Below are positions 57,001 through 64,000 of a stretch of DNA of 64,000 bases, piece after piece (within the stretch, counting starts at the first letter, position 1; each line of letters begins with the position of its first letter). A program made the translations under genes and the position numbers. Origin of the DNA: Paenibacillus sp. HWE-109 (GTDB taxonomy: Bacteria > Bacillota > Bacilli > Paenibacillales > NBRC-103111). Below the pieces are notes generated by a model. The model had not been told where the DNA came from. It saw only the letters and a program-made list of their open reading frames with translations, and searched no databases. Location of the stretch: positions 496,001 to 560,000 of the forward strand of contig NZ_CP091881.1 of assembly GCF_022163125.1 (NCBI RefSeq), read 5' to 3'.

Positions 57001-60000
57001 TTCACGCAAACCCCTGTCCCGGGTTTCTGGAAAAATAGCGCAGAGCCCTCAGGATGGTCTGACGCCAAAGTGCCGGCCAACTTGGAAGTGCTGGGTTTTG
57101 ACATTCGGGGCAAGCAAGGCGGCGATTGGTTTCCTGATCGGAATATAGAGAACGTATACAAAACGTCGGTCTCTATTCCACCGGATTATCAAGGCAAGAA
57201 GGTCGTGCTGCGATTTGAAGCTGCTTTTGATTTCGCCCGTGTGTGGGTGAATGGACATTTGGTTCGTACCCACCGAGGCGGCTTTACGACATTCGACTGC
57301 GATATTACGGACTATGTGAAGCCAGGCGAGGCAGCATGGGTTACCGTAGGCATTACGGCTGAGAAAAACTTCGTGGAATACCAGCATGTCAGAGGTTTGG
57401 TAGGAGAAGTGAAGCTGCTAGCGCTGCCCCATGATTATTTGACGAGATTGCAAGCGGTTACCTCTTTTGATGCAACTTATACGGATGCGACATTGAAGCT
57501 CACCGCAGGGATGATGCTGGCAAATACAGAAACAGGAACTGCTGGAACTGCCAGTTCTGTTGTAGAATTTAGTCTCGTTGACCCTGATGGCAGGCCAATC
57601 GCAATTGATCCTGGTTACATGCAGTTAACTGCGCAGGATTCAGAGAAAACGATCCTTATTCCAGTTAAAAACCCATTGAAATGGGATGCCGAGCACCCTA
57701 ATTTGTATAAGTTGACGGCAAGCGTCAAGGTGAAGGGGGAGACGGTGCAGACCGTCATTCGTAAAATCGGCTTCAGGGAAATCAAAGTCACAGGGAACAA
57801 GATGCTCGTTAACGGGAAGGAAGTCAAACTGCATGGCGTGAATTGGCACCAATCCTCTCCTTTTGTCGGCGTTGCGGTAGACCCGCAGCACGATCTGGCT
57901 TCGCTTGCGAAATTGAAAGATGGCAATATCAATTACATCCGCACATCGCATTGGCCACAGTATGAATACGTGCTGGATTACGCAGATGAAATCGGCCTTT
58001 ATGTAGAGCAGGAGAACTCAGTTATGTTCATCAATGACGCGCGGTTGAATGATGCAGCTTATTTGAGTTATTTTATTGGTCAATTCTCGGAAACGATTGA
58101 AAAGGATCGGAGTCATCCGAGCATTGTGATCTGGTCGCTCGAGAACGAGAGCGGGTGGGGCTCCAATATTGCCGCTATCCATGACTATGTGAAAAAAATC
58201 GATCCAACAAGACCGGTCAAATCAAGCTTCGGTTTTAATGCCCCTAGCAGCTATAATGATTTGTTCAGTGTGCATTATGTGGGCAACGGGCAGAAGATCG
58301 GAGGGCGGGATAAACCGGAAATCGATGATGAGTACGCGCATTTATATGTGTACTATGAAGATTGGTTTAATAACGACCCTGCTTTCGAGGATTTCTATGG
58401 TGAAGCAATTAAGCGCTATTGGGATGAAATGTATGCTTCCGAAGGTGCTTTGGGCGGAGCCATCTGGCACTCGCGGGATTTGAACACGTATTGCAAGGAT
58501 GAAATCTGCGGATTCCGTGTCAAATGGGGCATTCTGGATTCATGGAACAGGGAAAAACCAGAGTATTGGAACGTCAAGAAGGCTTATTCGCCAATCCGGA
58601 TAAATGTCAATTCTTTACCGAATCCAGGGGCGGGCAATGTTATGGCGATTCCGTTAGAGAATCGTTATAATCACACGAATCTGAATGAAATCAAGGTGGA
58701 ATGGAGCCTTGGAGATCAGACAGAAACGATAACGGGCCCATCTGTTGAGCCGATGCATGCAGGCGAATTAGTCCTTCCTGCTAAGGGTTGGAAGCTAGGG
58801 GATGTGGTGCATCTCAAGTTTTACCAAAGCGATCGTTATCAGTCTTCGCGACTAGTTGATGAATACAATTTGACGATCGGAGAGAAGACCTTCCACTTCG
58901 CCGAGCCGCAAGGCAAAGCTCCTGATATCAAGAAAGATGACACGCAGGTCACCCTTTCAGGTCAGAACTTTAAACTCATCTTCGACAAAGCGACAGGGAT
59001 GATCACAGAGGGAACGTACAAAGGGGAAAAGATACTTACTGGAGGCCCTTACTTAACTATGGGGTTCACATCCAAGCTTGATCCTTGGAAACTGAACAGT
59101 TTTGCCAGTTCGAGCACAGATAGTGAGGCTATTATCAATATAGCGGGTTCTTATGGAGGTACCGGGGTGACGTTCACGCTCCATGTTGATGGAACGGGAC
59201 TGATTTCAACAACCTATACTGTCACGAACCTGCCTTCTGTCTATGATGCTGTGGGCGTAGCATTCGATGTCTCAGCGAATGCAGATAGAATGACATGGGA
59301 CCGAAGCGGTCTCTGGACTTATTATCCGGTGGAGCAAATCGGAAGAAATGCGGGAACTGCCTTCAAGAGCAAGCTGGCGGGCGATGACAGATACGGGATC
59401 GAACCGACTTGGGCATGGTCGCAAGACGAGAAGGATTATCACAAGTATGGGAAAGACGATATCGGGAAACGAGGAACCTCTGATTTCGTGGCTTCCAAAA
59501 ACAATTACAACTACGCATCTCTCCTAATCGGAGAAACAGGGAAGAGACTCACCGCTGAAGGAGACGGGAATGGCTCGGTTAAAAGCTCTGTCAACGCAGA
59601 CGGGTCCGTACGTTTTCAGGTAAACAATATTTGGTCGCATCCAGCGGCGTTTCCTGGTTGGGTGGAAGCTAATTCGATCAGCAAACCAATCACACTAGCC
59701 TCCACTTACACGAATACGGTGAATGTTCGACTGGCGGACGAAGATCGTTTTACAGTGAGTTATTCGGATGTACCGACGTATGCAAGCGATATGAACTGGG
59801 TTTCTGCAACGACAGGATGGGGTTCGGTAAGAAAGGATTCCAGCGTTCAGGACAACGTACTTACCCTATTCGATGGAATGGGCAGCAAATCTTATACCAA
59901 AGGGATCGGCACGCATGCTTATTCTGAGATCGTGTACGACATTGCGAATAAAGGCTTCGAGAAATTTGAAGCGGTTGTTGGAGTCGATCAGGAAAGCACA

Positions 60001-61635
60001 GAAGGCAAAGTTGGTTTCCAAGTGTGGGCAGATGGACAGCAGCTATTCGACAGCGATAAGATGGGAATCCGCACAGCAGCGAAGAAAGTTAGTGTAAACA
60101 TTGCCGCTAAGCGTGAGTTGAAACTAATCGTAACCGATGGAGGCAATGGCAACAGCAGCGATCATGCCGATTGGGCGGACGCCAAATTCATCAAGTCGGC
60201 AGCTGTGATCATCCCAAGCTCGGACGCCACCTTGCGGTCTATTGAGGTGAACGGTCAGAAAGTGCCTTCCTTTGACAAGAACAAATTCGAGTATCAGGTG
60301 GTATTACCAGCAGGTACGAAAGCCATTCCACTCGTAACAGCATCTACCACCGATGCCAAGGCTGAGCTAACCGTAAACCAAGCAACAGCTTTACCAGGAA
60401 CGGCCTCTGTTGAAGCGAGAGCGGAAGACGGGAAATCCGTGAAAATCTATCAGGTTAAGTTCACTGTTGAATCCATTCCAGCGGGGTCTGGCGACGGCTA
60501 CTCCGGGGATAGCGGATCAGAAAGATCAGCTGCGAAGGGGAAACCAATCGTTAAGGTGCTGGAGGTGAAAGACGGAAATGCTATTGTGAACATAGATTCA
60601 GGTGTCACGGAGCTGCTTATTCCCCTTGAAGACAAGTCACTGCACGACATGACCAAACTGATTATCCGCAACGAAGACCTGAGTTTGGAAATTCCAAGTG
60701 CTGTCATGATGGAGTGGGCTGGACTCATCAAAGATCTTAACCCAGTGTATGTAAGCTTCAAACTGAGCAAAATCGAGAAGAGTGAAGCGGAGAGGCTGCT
60801 GAATGTTGCGGCCCACCAAGCGGCTGCGAAGATCGCATTAGTAGGACCGGTGTATGAGCTATCGCTGCAAATTAGTGATCGCGATGGGACGAAGCTGAGG
60901 ACGCTATCCTCCTTTGCTCAGCCGCTTGTCTTAAAGCTAAAGGCCGGAGAGATGGCAAACAAGGAATTAACCGGCATCTACTTTTTCAAAGATAACGGAG
61001 GACTTGAGTTCGCAGGCGGATCAGAGCACAATGGCATGGTTGAAGCTTCCATTCAACATTTCAGCATATACGGTGTTCTGATGTACGACAAAACGTTTAC
61101 CGATGTTCCCCCATCCCATTGGGCTGCTTCGGTCATTCAAAGGATGGCGGCTCAAGGTATTATCACAGGCGTAAGCGATAAGGAATTTGCTCCGCAAAAT
61201 AAAGTAACTCGTGCAGAATTTGTTGCGATGTTGACGCGTGCTCTCGGTTTGAAAGCGACAACGGGTCCGACCACGTTCCGTGACGTCAACGAAAGTGATC
61301 CGTATGCCAGTGCAATCGTGGCAGCGTATCAGGCTGGCGTTGTAAAGGGGAGAAGTGAAACCCTCTTTGCTCCTAAGGATACGATTACACGTGAAGAAAT
61401 GGCCATTATGATCATCCGTGCCTATGAAGTAAAGACAGGCAAGAAAGCTCCCGCTCTTCCAATGCAGAGCCAATATGCAGATGATGATCAGATAAGCGAT
61501 TGGGCCAAAAAGGCGGTCTACGCTGCTTCGAACTTAGACCTTCTTCGTGGGCGAGGGGAGAATGAGTATGTACCGCACGGCGTCACTACCCGAGCAGAGA
61601 GCACCCAAGTCATTGCTAATTTAATGGGTAAATAA
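54043..61635 (+). CDS. SLH-anchored multidomain GH2 glycosidase (beta-galactosidase-like), 2530 residues
   Basis: Signal peptide (1-34). Discoidin-like F5/8C domains at about 40-186, 272-424, 512-645 and 808-945 are separated by four short CHB_HEX_C-type domains carrying YYTTDGSDPTSS. GH2 sugar-binding (about 972-1128), Ig-like and TIM-barrel domains follow (to about 1530). The acid/base Glu1369 is in SLENESGWG and the likely nucleophile Glu1430 in DDEYAH. Then come a beta-galactosidase-type C-terminal sandwich, an NPCBM domain (about 1909-2052), a cadherin-like domain (2064-2145) and three SLH domains (2350-2530) that bind pyruvylated wall polymer. It hydrolyses an unknown glycan at the cell surface. 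Ends in a terminator. Confidence 0.87.
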   Translation: MRKSKMFLHFILCLAIISSNYLVLLPDATRVSAAANNGNLALGKTVIASSSLSQHQPSYLVDGSMDTMWSTSDTGWQTSPITDEWAVVDLGGNYDIARWVVKHAASGALMTSDFQLEYSANPQGPWQTADTVTGNTYKVTDRILTQTVQTRYVRLHVTKKTSDGVDWPAVRVGEFELYGAEVIVPELTAVPGSGTVAKGTKVVLSSSLATATIYYTTDGSDPTSSASRQLYTEPIGIDQDMALKAVALDTVKGGASQIQIMTYKLAKTTVAGNLTLGKSVIVSSSLAQHQPSYLVDGSMDTMWSTSDTGWRTSPITDEWAVVDLGDRMDIARWIVQHAATNELATKDFQLEYSSGNGGGPWQTADAVVGNIAKVTDRVLPQVINTRYVRLHVTKKAAEGSDWPAVRIGEFELYAEAAMIPPIAASPGSGIILKGRTVTLSSTLSTASIYYTIDGTDPTSSTSRIRYHEALAIERNISLRAVAIDEVGGGVGVPQTFTYQLPVDDLSQYANLALGAAATMTVEAGWGNVAGRAIDGDSTTYAQPEKSGLWDLILDLRKKQPVNYAILRKNPNHQNYLTKYTIDTSDDGQNWTSVVTESNHTDLEDQVHPFPVTNARFVRLHQLATVGSPAAVWEFNLFNTSTALPVNTDLLPAIVSEGTTTGLLSSESAAKIYYTTDGSDPKTSGSSRLYAGRIPLTGTSVDSTVTVKAYAKVDGKTDSDVTSFAYQVIALTANPPAGILNEKTDVALSSSISGTAIYYTTDGSDPKSSGTKQMYVKPIAITQDTAIRAYAVKAAQESAAITFAYTMVGSNEINAALGKMAKASTEEPDHLAASAVDGKLETAWAAKDTGKGNWLQVDLGQDYELTGTEVTWKDSGKSYTYKIEVSSDAMNWYPAVDKTNQTERSQVNTDRFLDAARRYVRITVTDFELGSKAGIAEFKVFGYASDAMPVVPVGPETNGWPRPVIAPLPAAVSGVQHPVINLSGIWKFTQTPVPGFWKNSAEPSGWSDAKVPANLEVLGFDIRGKQGGDWFPDRNIENVYKTSVSIPPDYQGKKVVLRFEAAFDFARVWVNGHLVRTHRGGFTTFDCDITDYVKPGEAAWVTVGITAEKNFVEYQHVRGLVGEVKLLALPHDYLTRLQAVTSFDATYTDATLKLTAGMMLANTETGTAGTASSVVEFSLVDPDGRPIAIDPGYMQLTAQDSEKTILIPVKNPLKWDAEHPNLYKLTASVKVKGETVQTVIRKIGFREIKVTGNKMLVNGKEVKLHGVNWHQSSPFVGVAVDPQHDLASLAKLKDGNINYIRTSHWPQYEYVLDYADEIGLYVEQENSVMFINDARLNDAAYLSYFIGQFSETIEKDRSHPSIVIWSLENESGWGSNIAAIHDYVKKIDPTRPVKSSFGFNAPSSYNDLFSVHYVGNGQKIGGRDKPEIDDEYAHLYVYYEDWFNNDPAFEDFYGEAIKRYWDEMYASEGALGGAIWHSRDLNTYCKDEICGFRVKWGILDSWNREKPEYWNVKKAYSPIRINVNSLPNPGAGNVMAIPLENRYNHTNLNEIKVEWSLGDQTETITGPSVEPMHAGELVLPAKGWKLGDVVHLKFYQSDRYQSSRLVDEYNLTIGEKTFHFAEPQGKAPDIKKDDTQVTLSGQNFKLIFDKATGMITEGTYKGEKILTGGPYLTMGFTSKLDPWKLNSFASSSTDSEAIINIAGSYGGTGVTFTLHVDGTGLISTTYTVTNLPSVYDAVGVAFDVSANADRMTWDRSGLWTYYPVEQIGRNAGTAFKSKLAGDDRYGIEPTWAWSQDEKDYHKYGKDDIGKRGTSDFVASKNNYNYASLLIGETGKRLTAEGDGNGSVKSSVNADGSVRFQVNNIWSHPAAFPGWVEANSISKPITLASTYTNTVNVRLADEDRFTVSYSDVPTYASDMNWVSATTGWGSVRKDSSVQDNVLTLFDGMGSKSYTKGIGTHAYSEIVYDIANKGFEKFEAVVGVDQESTEGKVGFQVWADGQQLFDSDKMGIRTAAKKVSVNIAAKRELKLIVTDGGNGNSSDHADWADAKFIKSAAVIIPSSDATLRSIEVNGQKVPSFDKNKFEYQVVLPAGTKAIPLVTASTTDAKAELTVNQATALPGTASVEARAEDGKSVKIYQVKFTVESIPAGSGDGYSGDSGSERSAAKGKPIVKVLEVKDGNAIVNIDSGVTELLIPLEDKSLHDMTKLIIRNEDLSLEIPSAVMMEWAGLIKDLNPVYVSFKLSKIEKSEAERLLNVAAHQAAAKIALVGPVYELSLQISDRDGTKLRTLSSFAQPLVLKLKAGEMANKELTGIYFFKDNGGLEFAGGSEHNGMVEASIQHFSIYGVLMYDKTFTDVPPSHWAASVIQRMAAQGIITGVSDKEFAPQNKVTRAEFVAMLTRALGLKATTGPTTFRDVNESDPYASAIVAAYQAGVVKGRSETLFAPKDTITREEMAIMIIRAYEVKTGKKAPALPMQSQYADDDQISDWAKKAVYAASNLDLLRGRGENEYVPHGVTTRAESTQVIANLMGK

Positions 61636-61647
61636 AATGTAAAGTTG

Positions 61648-61702
61648 GAATCTAAAGCACTTGGCTTCTTGAAGCGGGGAAGTTGAAGTGCTTTTAGATT
61701 CG
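61648..61702 (+). terminator. Terminator of the GH2 gene
   Basis: Stem GAATCTAAAGCACTT / AAGTGCTTTTAGATTC with one bulge around a ~24-nt loop; no long T run. Confidence 0.6.
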
Positions 61703-61740
61703 AACAGATGCTTGACGCGATTGAATTATCGGCAGTATAG

Positions 61741-61769
61741 TTGACATGAGTAATGACATAAATTTACAT
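61741..61769 (+). promoter_or_regulatory. Probable promoter of the AraC-type regulator
   Basis: Perfect TTGACA (61741-61746), 17-nt spacer, TTACAT (61764-61769); the -10 is weak. Confidence 0.4.
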
Positions 61770-61771
61770 AG

Positions 61772-61785
61772 TGAAAACGCTCTCA
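61772..61785 (+). promoter_or_regulatory. Perfect cre (CcpA-binding) site
   Basis: TGAAAACGCTCTCA matches every position of TGWAANCGNTNWCA. It lies just downstream of the probable promoter and 24 nt before the ATG at 61809, a position suited to catabolite repression. Confidence 0.65.
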
Positions 61786-61808
61786 ATTTGGGCGATGGGG
61801 ATGATTCG

Positions 61809-64000
61809 ATGTTGAGGCTTTTCAAGCTAAGGGGAAGTTTCCTAAGTCGAATAATTGTAGCGACGGTAGCTATCTTTTTATTTTCAATTATTTTGATTTC
61901 GATCATCAATTATTCCTACAACACCAAAATCAATGATAAGCATACATCTGATACATACCAGAAATTACTATCGCAAACCGATTATAATATCGAAACGCTG
62001 TATGAGCGAGTTTTTCAGATCGGGGAACAGCTTCTCAATGATAGCGAAATCATTAGGGGGCTATATTCCAATGAGCTTAACCCGATAGATGCCATGAAGG
62101 TTGAAAACCGAGTCGATGAAGTGGTCAGTGCGAATCCCTATATTAATTCCGTCTATCTGTACAATGGGGAAACGGGAAGGTTCATTCATACGATTAACAA
62201 GGATGTTGACATTCCAGTCATTGATCAGCAGGCGGTAGGACTCATCGATGTGCGGAAAAAAATGAACAAAATGCTGTTTCTTCCTCATCAACAAAGCTAT
62301 ATCTACGATTCCAAACCTTACGTTAGCAACATTCTCTCTCTGATTTTCACGTATTCAGGGAGCAGGAATGGACACGCTATCTTTATCAATTTGGAGCTGA
62401 AATCCATTCAGGATCTCTTCAACAAAATGGGCAGTACCGCCTATTCGAACTTTATTATTGTCGATAAACAAGGCGTGAATATTCTCAACAGCAATCAACC
62501 GGAACAATTCATGCATGATCGCAGTAAGCAAGATTTTATAAGCAAAGTCATCCATTCCGAGGCAAAATCCAATCATTTTATTGAGCAAATTGATAAGAAG
62601 AAGTTCCTGATCACCTATGTTTATAACGAAAAGCTGGAATGGTATCTCATCAATACAACAAGTTATGACTACCTTTCCAAAGATAGTTTTACTTTTCTGA
62701 GAAATATCATTCTTATATCGTTGGTTGTTCTATTGTTTAGCATTGCTGCGACAGTCCTCCTAATCAATAAAATCTATCTGCCATTCGGTAAAGTCGTTAA
62801 GATGATCAAATATAGTCATCCATTCGTTTCCTCTGCCGAATATGCGGATGATGTGGAATATGTCAGCGATGTCTTCAAGGGACTTATTCACAAAGTCATG
62901 TCGCTGGAAGACTCAGCCGTCAAAGATCGCAACAAATTGAAGGAAGGCTTCCTAAGAGAATGTTTGAATCAGGAAGGAAGCATCGATGAACAGGGCATTG
63001 CAGCTAATTTCCAAAAGCTCGAAATCCAGCTAAAGACGACGAACTTGCGTGTACTCGTGCTGGTGATGGAAGGGGAACATGGCTACATATCCAACCAACG
63101 CGACAAGCAGCTCTCGCTTGTTAAAGAGGCTGTTTATGAACTTGCACTGAGAATATTTGCGGATCATGGAGCGTTGGAGAAAATTGAAACAGGCAGCCAT
63201 TCCATGGTGCTGTTGATGAATGATACGGAAGGCATGAGTGACGATGCCTGGTTAGGATTTGTTCATCACGTGGACAAAATGATGGGAATTCAGCTGAAAA
63301 TCGGCGTTGGCGAAGGGGCGGCTACGATGCAGGAGCTGGCTAATTCGTATGAAACAGCCAGAGAGGCTTTGGAATATGTATTTCTGAGGGATGATCAGCG
63401 CATTTATTTCTATGACAAAATTCAAGCGGCGATTCGCAAGAAGTTCCATTACCCTTTAAAGCTTGAGAATTCCCTGCTTAACCATCTGAAACTTAATGAC
63501 AGCAAGGCGGCGATGGAGAACATTGACGAATTGTTTGAGGAAATTAAAGACTGTTCCATTAAGGATATCCATGCGACTTTAAAACAGATTGGTTCCAATC
63601 TGGATAAGGTTTTCAATGAGATTGTGGATTTGTCCCCCATCTATACGGCTCATCGGATGGAATCTTTAGCAGACGTGATCTCAAGCTTTGCAAGAGTGGA
63701 TATGCTCAAGCAATTTTTCGAGGAATTAGTGCCATTTATTATCCAAGAGCTTAAGGGGAACAGGTATCGGGATTGCAAGGAAATCATCAAGCAAGCTTGC
63801 GATTATATTCAGCAGCATTATAGGAAAGATGACCTCTCGGCGGATTCGGTTGCTACGGCGCTCCATATCTCGATTCCTTATTTCAGTAAATTATTTAACG
63901 AAAATATGCGGGTATCCTTCTCTACCTATGTCACCAATTTGCGTCTGGCGGAAGCGGAAGATTTATTGTTACATACTTCGCTAAGAGTCAAGGAAATCGG
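61809..64000 (+). CDS. Membrane-bound AraC-family regulator (YesS-like), 3' end outside window
   Basis: The frame stays open to the window end; 730 residues are visible. Membrane segments flank an extracellular Cache-like sensor: RIIVATVAIFLFSIILISII near 13-35 and IILISLVVLLFSIAATVLLI near 300-320. A cytoplasmic linker (LREALEYVF-type region) follows, then the start of the AraC HTH (CDYIQQHYRKDDLSADSVAT, ISIPYFSKLFNENM). It couples an outside signal directly to DNA binding and probably activates the GH2/importer genes or a downstream locus. The ATG at 61809 has GGGGAT upstream; an in-frame ATG at 61746 would place the cre site inside the gene. Confidence 0.82.
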   Translation, partial: MLRLFKLRGSFLSRIIVATVAIFLFSIILISIINYSYNTKINDKHTSDTYQKLLSQTDYNIETLYERVFQIGEQLLNDSEIIRGLYSNELNPIDAMKVENRVDEVVSANPYINSVYLYNGETGRFIHTINKDVDIPVIDQQAVGLIDVRKKMNKMLFLPHQQSYIYDSKPYVSNILSLIFTYSGSRNGHAIFINLELKSIQDLFNKMGSTAYSNFIIVDKQGVNILNSNQPEQFMHDRSKQDFISKVIHSEAKSNHFIEQIDKKKFLITYVYNEKLEWYLINTTSYDYLSKDSFTFLRNIILISLVVLLFSIAATVLLINKIYLPFGKVVKMIKYSHPFVSSAEYADDVEYVSDVFKGLIHKVMSLEDSAVKDRNKLKEGFLRECLNQEGSIDEQGIAANFQKLEIQLKTTNLRVLVLVMEGEHGYISNQRDKQLSLVKEAVYELALRIFADHGALEKIETGSHSMVLLMNDTEGMSDDAWLGFVHHVDKMMGIQLKIGVGEGAATMQELANSYETAREALEYVFLRDDQRIYFYDKIQAAIRKKFHYPLKLENSLLNHLKLNDSKAAMENIDELFEEIKDCSIKDIHATLKQIGSNLDKVFNEIVDLSPIYTAHRMESLADVISSFARVDMLKQFFEELVPFIIQELKGNRYRDCKEIIKQACDYIQQHYRKDDLSADSVATALHISIPYFSKLFNENMRVSFSTYVTNLRLAEAEDLLLHTSLRVKEI

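Overview
The window looks like a chromosomal segment of a spore-forming Firmicute of the Paenibacillaceae (Paenibacillus or a close relative). The indications are two canonical T-box leaders, a LipL-type octanoyl transferase, LplB-type sugar ABC transporters paired with YesM/YesN-like and AraC regulators, long chemoreceptors, Gram-positive ribosome binding sites with frequent TTG/GTG starts, cre-like sites and a giant surface enzyme ending in three SLH domains. Species cannot be named from the sequence alone. I saw no rRNA, tRNA, CRISPR array, prophage or intact insertion sequence.

Layout. 1-3.6 kb: the 3' end of a penicillin-binding protein, a membrane histidine kinase, lipL and an esterase. 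3.85-8.74 kb: the complete pyruvate dehydrogenase operon pdhABCD. 9-16.2 kb: a chemoreceptor, T-box-controlled serC, an aldo/keto reductase, a RibD-like reductase, a first copy of an intergenic repeat, a P-loop kinase-like protein and a cupin. 16.2-20.9 kb: T-box-controlled ileS of the eukaryote-like class 2 and a convergent rodA/ftsW gene. 21-25.3 kb: ugpAEB (glycerol-3-phosphate or glycerophosphodiester uptake) divergent from ugpQ. 25.5-29.6 kb: a decayed discoidin-domain fragment, a secreted propeller/stalk/MORN protein and an unknown membrane protein. 29.8-34.1 kb: an Aas-LplT pair for lysophospholipid re-acylation plus a diacylglycerol-kinase-family lipid kinase. 34.3-38.2 kb: a second chemoreceptor, a DUF559 nuclease-like protein, gene debris and an OsmC-like protein.

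The right third consists of two carbohydrate loci. The first (38.3-47.6 kb) has a YesM/YesN-type two-component system, a binding-protein ABC importer, a cytoplasmic GH3 beta-N-acetylhexosaminidase (NagZ-like) and a ROK sugar kinase. The order suggests import, hydrolysis and phosphorylation of GlcNAc/MurNAc-type oligosaccharides. After an MFS exporter and a second repeat copy comes the other locus (49.5-64 kb): a DeoR regulator divergent from an LplB-type ABC importer, a 2530-residue SLH-anchored GH2 glycosidase with four discoidin-like domains, and a membrane-bound AraC-type regulator that runs off the window and has a perfect cre match just before its start. The likely logic is wall-attached hydrolysis of a galactoside-rich glycan, uptake of the products, and local plus global catabolite control.

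Most worth a second look: the dispersed intergenic repeat built from about 51-bp CGCTATT units, the modular GH2 surface enzyme with its operator-rich promoter region, and the MORN/stalk secreted protein.
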